DNA of 64,000 bases from Phycomyces nitens. Taxonomy: Eukaryota; Mucoromycota; Mucoromycetes; Mucorales; Phycomycetaceae. The notes under the pieces are model-generated. The model was not told where the DNA came from. It did no database searches and worked only from the letters and a program-made list of their open reading frames with translations. Location: NCBI GenBank assembly GCA_022702545.1, contig JAHRBC010000003.1, positions 3,782,001 to 3,846,000 of the forward strand, in the 5' to 3' direction. Each line of letters begins with the position of its first letter. The first letter of the stretch is position 1. Positions 57,866 through 64,000 of this stretch are shown piece after piece. Both the position numbers and the translations under genes were made by a program.

Positions 57866-59325
57866 ATGGTCTTTGATCAGCTTCCTTTACCATCTGCTCC
57901 ACCTCCCAGCGGTGCCAATTACTCTGCCGAACACGGCTGCTTTGAAGGCCCTGAAAAACTACTCGAGATCTGGTTTTCTCCTCAGGATAACACCAGGCCT
58001 ATTGATACCGACTCTGATCTCTCGGATGCCTCGAACCCAACCACTCCCAAAGACTCATACTCCTTTGTGTTCCCAAAAGATCTCCGCACGGTGGAAAAAC
58101 CCGTGTGGGACTCCATGCTGGCCACCGTCAAGTGCACTGTTCTTAGTGTGGTGAGCAACACATATTCTGACGCGTATCTCCTAAGGTAAAGACCCCATCT
58201 TGTTCAAAACACAGGGACCATTGACTAATTGATCGTCATCCAATAAAAAACCACTATAGTGAGTCATCAATGTTTGTTTACTCTCACAAACTTGTCTTGA
58301 AGACATGCGGCACAACTACCCTTCTCAAGGCCCTTCCTTATATTCTCGAGATTGCGCGCACTAGATGCGGCTACGAGTCGGTCTATCGTCTCTTTTACTC
58401 TCGCAAGTCTTTTATTTTTCCCGAGAAGCAGCCTGGTCCTCATCGTAGCTGGGAAGAAGAAGTGAACTACTTGGATAATCACTTTGGTAACGTGTTTATT
58501 TATTTATTGGCATTTGTCACGTATATCTTACCCATCTAAATAGACAATGGAGCTGCATACGTGATTGGCGATACAAATGAAGACGAATGGTATCTCTACT
58601 TGACCTCCCCTATCGATATTGCCCATCAGGAAGAGGCAGCAATCGACATGGACCAACTCATGTCCGAGACAGATGGTTTGTCCTGGATGTCACCTAAAAA
58701 ACGCGCATGGACAAAGGTAACCAGACCAAGTCTGGCTCTTGTGGACCGCTTCCAAGGTGTCCATCGTCCTGCAGGTGCCGATCAGACAGTTGAGATCTTG
58801 ATGACACAGTTGGACCGCAATGCTATGCGTGCCTTTTACCACAGAAACAATGAACCAGCTGGTTTGGTGGGTGGCGTTCGTGTCGACCGCGAAACTGGTC
58901 TGGACAAGATCTACCCTGATGCCAAGGTGGATTCGTTTCTGTTTGAACCATGTGGCTACTCTGCCAACGGTCTTCTTGACAAGGGCTATTATACCATTCA
59001 TGTTACTCCAGAGCCCCAGTGTTCGTACGCGTCTTTTGAGACCACTATCCCTGCGTCTGTAACTCATCCTGTCACCAACCTCGGCAAGAACAATGGCCAA
59101 GAAGCTTCGGTTCGCCTGTTGATCCGCCAAGTGCTTGATATCTTCCAACCTGGTGCTTTTACTGTCACTTACTTCTCCTCTGTATCACACGAGGATGATG
59201 AGAGTGAGAATATAGGCAAGCTGATGCGCACTGTGGGCAAATTTGGTGGCTACAAGCGTAAAGACAGAATCATCCATGCATTTGAAGGATACGATCTTGT
59301 ATTTGGCCATTACAAGAAGATCTAA
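57866..59325 (+). CDS. SPE2: S-adenosylmethionine decarboxylase proenzyme
   Basis: Three exons (57866-58185, 58260-58486, 58544-59325) give 442 residues. Makes decarboxylated AdoMet, the aminopropyl donor for spermidine and spermine. The proenzyme cleaves itself to form a pyruvoyl cofactor: LLSESSMFVY contains the processing site between Glu108 and Ser109, and the first intron sits inside Ser107, directly before it. Other blocks: GCFEGPEKLLEIWF near the N-terminus, KTCGTTTLLKALPYIL (catalytic Cys), YSRKSFIFPEKQPGPHRSW with EEVNYLD, FEPCGYSANGL with YYTIHVTPEPQCSYASFET. All expected catalytic residues seen. The size and the loops (SDASNPTTPKDS) match fungal enzymes. A uORF precedes it. Confidence 0.96.
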
Positions 59326-59499
59326 ATAATCAATCATCCATCTATTCATTTTTCATTAAATAAAAAAAAAGACTTTCATTGAAATCCAAGGCTCCTTTTC
59401 TCTTTGCTATCAACTCATCTAAATGGCATATCCAAGATACCTCTTTCATTATCAGTGCTGCCTTGGACACATACTACGCATATTTTTTTTAAATTAAGA

Positions 59500-59507
59500 T
59501 ACGTCAT
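59500..59507. promoter_or_regulatory. CRE/ATF-like element before the F-box gene
   Basis: TACGTCAT lies 36 bases before the first ATG of the F-box ORF. This favours a very short leader, or use of the second ATG at 59594. Confidence 0.35.
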
Positions 59508-59542
59508 ATAAATATATCATCATTATCATCATTATCATTTAA

Positions 59543-61489
59543 ATGTCTAGTCTTGATAAAATCCACCAAACCCATTTCTTTCTTTTCGTTTTCATGATCT
59601 CTGAAATACCATTTGAAATCCTTTTTAACATTGCCTCCTTTCTTACCACCAAAGACAAGCTGGAATGCACAACTGTGTGCTCTGGTTGGAATGAGGCATT
59701 CTCTGAATCCCTATGGAATACAATCAGCATAAACGATCACAAGAACCTCATTCGAATGTGCAAAGAGACAGAACAGGAAAACAATGTCTTTAAAGAGAAT
59801 GGATACCGCGTACGAGAACTATCGCTGTCTCGATGGCTCAGTGTAAAGGGATATCAATTGGAGATCCTTCAAAACCACTTTCAAAGGATACAATCCCTAC
59901 ACGTTCCACACGGTAGCATCCGAATAACTGAACCGATAATACCAGCAAACTGGAGACTTTGGAGTTCATTGTCTCGTTTGAAGATATGCGTATCAGGTCT
60001 TGGCTTGCAGAATACACCCAACGGTTTCCTCGAGATCATTTCCGAACTACCAAACCTTGAATATCTGGAATATATATGGAGTGGATGGGGAGAATCACAT
60101 GTTTACACATTACAGGATATTGAAGCCTTTCACAGCTTCTTACCGCGGCTAAAATACCTGTCCTTGAATATAGTTCTTGCTAATCTTGACCCTGGAAGCG
60201 TAGAATGCTTCGATGCAGTGAAGCCCGCAGAGAATCTAAAGGTGCTAAAGACCCGTATAAATAACATGGATCTTCGTTGGCTGGCGTACTTTGCCCGTAA
60301 ATACCCAAATATTCATACCCTCGAATGGACTGACCATACAGACCTGCCTGCTTCTGATCTCGTTCAAGAAGAAGCCCTTCAAATGTTCACTGGACTTCAA
60401 TATGCATTCCCACACCTAAAGAAAGTTGTCGTCTATAATCTGTCGCCAACAAACCTGACTCATATGGGATTCTGGGATTTGTTTGGTAGGTTTGATGTGC
60501 CTCTCAAAAAACTAGAATACAATCTAGGTATCTGTTTTGAAACTGCAGCAGTTATGGAACAAACCCTCTCTGCCTGCCTAAAGTCTTGTTCAAAGACGCT
60601 CGAAACACTTTATATCGGTGAAAACGTTGGATTCTCTGAGCCTATCAATATTCCAATCTGTATCGGCATCTGCCCAACCTTGGTCTCTTTAGATCTGAGT
60701 GTATTCCCAAGCCCTATAGCAATTAATATACTCTTGAACAATTGTACGATGCTCAGGAAATTGAAACTGAAAACCAGCAGGGTTTTTATCGACTCAAACA
60801 TGGAGGACATTCGAGAACATGGTCTACAGCTGTTACATATCACAAAGGCAAGCGCCAGTCCGTCTCTATTCAAATATATCTCGGAATGTTGCAGGCAGCT
60901 TCGGTATATGCGCTTGGTTGATACATCAGTCGTCGGTCCTCTTTCGCCAGCTGGTGGAAACATATCAATCGACATGACCCATACACACTTTAAATTGCTT
61001 CAATTGAATCATGTATCATTTTATGGATCCCAAGACGATATTTGTGACAACAACAGTGCTGTTAATCTCTTGGCATTCTCCAAAGCCAATACAGCTTTAT
61101 ATGATGACCTTGGCAGAAACACATCGTCTGATCAGGAGTACATTGGGTCTATTACAGACCATGTGTGGTTCCACAGCTACTGGGACGGAGAAGACGATAC
61201 ATATGACTGGATAAATGAATGCAAAATAGGATACATGCGAACGCTAAACAGTGAAGAAGAGAACAAGGCACAAAAGTACTTTGGATCATTTCAGTCAAAG
61301 TCTAACCAATCCTTTGATCAAGACCAAGTGAAGCGATCCAAAAACGGCTTGGTTATTGAAAATGACTGGGAATACGACCTTCCTAGAGGCCATGCTACAA
61401 TAGCCTGTAACCAAGTTGACCAATATGTTATCAATGGAAATTCAGTCTACAAGGACTTTGTCTGGGACGAGCTATATTCCACACTTTAA
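59543..61489 (+). CDS. F-box protein with leucine-rich-like C-terminus
   Basis: Single exon, 648 residues from the first ATG; a second in-frame ATG at 59594 starts MISEIPFEILFNIASFLTTK and may be the real start, since fungal F-box proteins often begin right at the F-box. The F-box (EIPFEILFNIASFLTTKDKL with CTTVCSGWNEAFSESLW) binds Skp1 in SCF ubiquitin ligases. After it, irregular leucine-rich segments (VRELSLSRW, LWSSLSRLKICV, ELPNLEYLEYI, RLKYLSLNIV, NLKVLKTRI, TLVSLDLSVF, MLRKLKLKT) form the probable substrate-binding part. The target is unknown. Such genes are numerous in Mucoromycota. No intron, unlike most neighbours. Confidence 0.85.
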   Translation: MSSLDKIHQTHFFLFVFMISEIPFEILFNIASFLTTKDKLECTTVCSGWNEAFSESLWNTISINDHKNLIRMCKETEQENNVFKENGYRVRELSLSRWLSVKGYQLEILQNHFQRIQSLHVPHGSIRITEPIIPANWRLWSSLSRLKICVSGLGLQNTPNGFLEIISELPNLEYLEYIWSGWGESHVYTLQDIEAFHSFLPRLKYLSLNIVLANLDPGSVECFDAVKPAENLKVLKTRINNMDLRWLAYFARKYPNIHTLEWTDHTDLPASDLVQEEALQMFTGLQYAFPHLKKVVVYNLSPTNLTHMGFWDLFGRFDVPLKKLEYNLGICFETAAVMEQTLSACLKSCSKTLETLYIGENVGFSEPINIPICIGICPTLVSLDLSVFPSPIAINILLNNCTMLRKLKLKTSRVFIDSNMEDIREHGLQLLHITKASASPSLFKYISECCRQLRYMRLVDTSVVGPLSPAGGNISIDMTHTHFKLLQLNHVSFYGSQDDICDNNSAVNLLAFSKANTALYDDLGRNTSSDQEYIGSITDHVWFHSYWDGEDDTYDWINECKIGYMRTLNSEEENKAQKYFGSFQSKSNQSFDQDQVKRSKNGLVIENDWEYDLPRGHATIACNQVDQYVINGNSVYKDFVWDELYSTL

Positions 61490-61890
61490 CAAAAATATCC
61501 GTGTATTTTTGCAACATTTAAATATCAAAAAGTACCCCTTTTGAAACCAGAATTTTATATGACGCAGTAAATTAAAGGTGAAATATATTCAAGCTCTGTG
61601 GGTTTAGCTATATATGTATGTATGTATGTATATATTACAGGTTCCAATCCAAGAAAGAACTTTTATATATATATACACGACAAGAACTATATTCAATCCA
61701 AGAGGTCTCTATTAAGATTAGCTGGGGGGGTTACTTGTTATAGACCCATACGTAATTTTTATTCATCAAAATACATAATCTTTGCAGGATCCCCCCTCCA
61801 TAACCGTCCCAATTTCAAGTCAATTCACCACAGTTAGACCTAGTTCCTTCCCGCAGGGATATTTATGCCCACAAACACATTCGACTGACG

Positions 61891-64000
61891 ATGCAAAGGC
61901 TCGTTTACGCTGCTACCCGACCAACATGTCGTTCAACCATCAACCCTTTTTTAAATCGCACCTACATTACCTCATCATCATCATGTCATAATCTACCTCG
62001 AGGCAAAACAGTTCCTCAGTCGACAATGATCTCTTTATGCCCTAGAGCTCGCATTTCTTACAGAGCAACACATTCCTTACCAGTTCTCGGAAGAAAGTAT
62101 CGACATTCCAACATTCTTTGTACAGTAGGAATTGTCCCTACAATACCCCTAACAGAACTACATACCAATTCAAGTCTTGTGCGTGCAACACCTTCTGAGA
62201 TAGAAGCAGCTGTAAAAGAGCCTTCGAGCCATCGTTTGGTGCGACTTTGTAGTCGCATATTTTTACTGTTGGATCGCTGGATATTTGAGCCCCTGTTAAC
62301 CTTGAGGCGGTTTACCCATATATTGCTGCTATTTGTACCTGTCGTGTTATCTGCACCTGCGATTCTTATCGGGAAGCGCACCAAGGATGGTAACCGAACA
62401 GGAACTCTGTGGTGGTATGACTTTATGGCAATCGAGATGGAAAGAGCAGGGCCGACGTTTATAAAGGTCAGTATATTGTGTACATGTTGGCATTTAAAAG
62501 ATAGATTATAACCAACCTTTTTACTTCTTTAGCTTGCACAGTGGATTGCTTCTCGTACAGATCTCTTTCCGTCCGCTCTTTGCACTCGACTTTCGAGATT
62601 ACATTCTCAGGTCGATCCACACCCATTTTCACACACCAAACGAGTCATTGAATCTGCGTTTGGTCAAAGCATGGAGAGTGTGTTTAGCTCATTTGATCCC
62701 ACTCCTTTGGGTGTAGGTGCAATTGCACAGGTCTACAAGGCCACACTTCGCCCAGAGATTCTCAACGGCCATCCTAGTGACCAAAACTCGTTGATAAACG
62801 ATATACTTTCCAAAGATGCGGTTATAATCACGGATGAAAATGGAGAACAGCACACTATGCACACAACAGTGGCCATAAAGGTCATACATCCCAAAGCCTA
62901 TAATATTGTCAACCGCGATCTCAAGATCATGAACTTCTTTGCACAAGTACTTACCTTTATTCCCACCTTTCACTGGCTATCTCTGCCGGATGAAGTGCGA
63001 GTATTTGGATCAATGATGAAGGATCAGTTGGATTTGCGAATAGAAGGGCGTAACTTGGACCGATTTAACAAAATATTCTGTAATTCTCTCCGAGTTGAGT
63101 TTCCAAAACCACTTTTAGGCTTTACTACAAAGGATATGCTTATTGAGGAATACGAGAATGGAATCCCACTTAGTATGTTCCTCGAGAATGCAATCTATTC
63201 AAAGCATATGGGCAAGCCAGTGGGTGTTTACGATCATAAACTGGCAGATATCGGTAGGATACTTGAAAAAAAAAAAGAAGAATAAGGTGTGTATTGTAAC
63301 TAATGATATTACTTGTTTATAGGCCTCGATGTATTTCTGGTAAGATAAAGGAGATGGCTGGTATTACAAACATACTTATAGTACTTGTTTAGCACATGCT
63401 TATCTTTTACAACTTTGTTCATGCGGATCTCCATCCTGGAAACATTATGGTTAAGTTTTATAAGCCCTCTGCGTACCACCCTCTCCAGAGGACCTGGGCA
63501 AGAATCAGAGGAAAAGAACTCAAAGATGATGGAGACAAGGCAGTAGACAGGATAATTGCATTGCGACATGACCCCGAGGCAGTGCGAAACGAACTTGAGA
63601 TCCTTGAGAGTGAAGGCTATGCTCCTCGTCTGGTCTTTATCGACACTGGACTTGTCAATGAGCTGGACGATGTCAATCGAAAGAACTTTCTAGACTTATT
63701 CCAGGCCATTGCTCAGTTTGACGGGTACAAGGCCGGCGAACTTATGATCGAGCGGTGTCGAACACCAGAGCTGGTGATCAACTCGGATATATTTGCTCTA
63801 CGGATGCAAAACCTGATTCTTGGGCTGAAGCAGAATACATTTAAGCTGGGAGCAGTGAAGATTGGTGGTCTGCTGAATGAAACAATGAATATGGTGCGAT
63901 CTCACCACGTTAAACTAGAAGGAGATTTTGTAAATGTGATTGTCAGCATCATGCTTCTTGAAGGTATTGGGCGTCAATTGGACCCAGGCTTGGATCTCTT
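61891..64000 (+). CDS. UbiB/ABC1-family kinase-like protein, ADCK2 type (3' end outside window)
   Basis: Partial: exons 61891-62466, 62533-63253, 63323-63339 and 63393 to beyond 64000. Mitochondrial atypical kinase family linked to coenzyme Q; the closest type is ADCK2 and its yeast relative. The N-terminus is Arg/Ser/Thr-rich (MQRLVYAATRPTCRSTINPF), a probable import signal, followed by hydrophobic HILLLFVPVVLSAPAI. Then FIKLAQWIASRTDLFP (family version of the KxGQ motif), DPTPLGVGAIAQVYKA (Ala-rich nucleotide loop), VAIKVIHP (Lys), FVHADLHPGNIMV (catalytic loop) and FIDTGLV (metal motif). Exon 3 is only 17 nt (encoding GLDVFL). Beyond 64000 the end of the gene is not seen. Confidence 0.9.

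Overview
The window looks like nuclear DNA of an early-diverging fungus, most likely Mucoromycota. The evidence is AT-rich intergenic DNA, many short GT-AG introns (about 45-130 nt), mitochondrial complex I and a peroxin, a fungal-type metal-dependent RNA triphosphatase (Cet1), and relics of Helitron and Tc1/mariner transposons. Phycomyces or a related Mucorales genus is a guess, not something the sequence proves. I recognised no rRNA, tRNA or CRISPR array.

Layout. 1-6.7 kb is gene-poor, AT-rich DNA holding a decayed Helitron. 6.7-26.5 kb is gene-dense: a MARVEL-like membrane protein (-), an unknown conserved-looking protein (-), PEX3 (+), a small secreted protein (+), RHO1 (+), the capping enzyme triphosphatase CET1 (+), a PTC2/3-type PP2C (-), a Bem46/ABHD13 hydrolase (+), an ACSS3/PrpE-type acyl-CoA synthetase (-), a second unknown protein (-) and an M20 amidohydrolase (-). 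26.5-31.2 kb is gene-poor with a Tc1/mariner relic. 31.2-35.8 kb carries IDH1 (+), a small ORF (-), complex I NDUFA6 (-) and GDT1 (-). After a 2.4 kb gap come SEN54 (+), a 1388-residue FG nucleoporin of Nup58/Nup49 type (-), a WW-domain protein (-), a winged-helix/PP2C fusion (+), ATG5 (-) and the exportin CRM1 (+). 55.0-57.7 kb is gene-poor with a probable broken gene. The window ends with S-adenosylmethionine decarboxylase SPE2 preceded by a uORF (+), an F-box protein (+) and an ADCK2-type UbiB kinase that runs off the right edge (+).

No bacterial-style operon or biosynthetic cluster is present; the genes are mostly unrelated housekeeping genes. Some share a theme: RHO1 and PP2C signalling, IDH1, NDUFA6, the acyl-CoA synthetase and the UbiB kinase in mitochondria, and Nup58 with CRM1 in nuclear transport. 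Several genes carry a CRE/ATF-like TACGTCAC element upstream, including an inverted pair in the 165-bp space between the WW and winged-helix/PP2C genes.

Most notable: an unusual winged-helix plus PP2C protein; a 29-codon uORF ahead of SPE2; three very small exons (18, 18 and 17 nt), each at a conserved motif of an enzyme; and a probable GC-AG intron in CET1. Exon coordinates were worked out by hand from splice signals, reading-frame continuity and family conservation; none was checked against transcripts.
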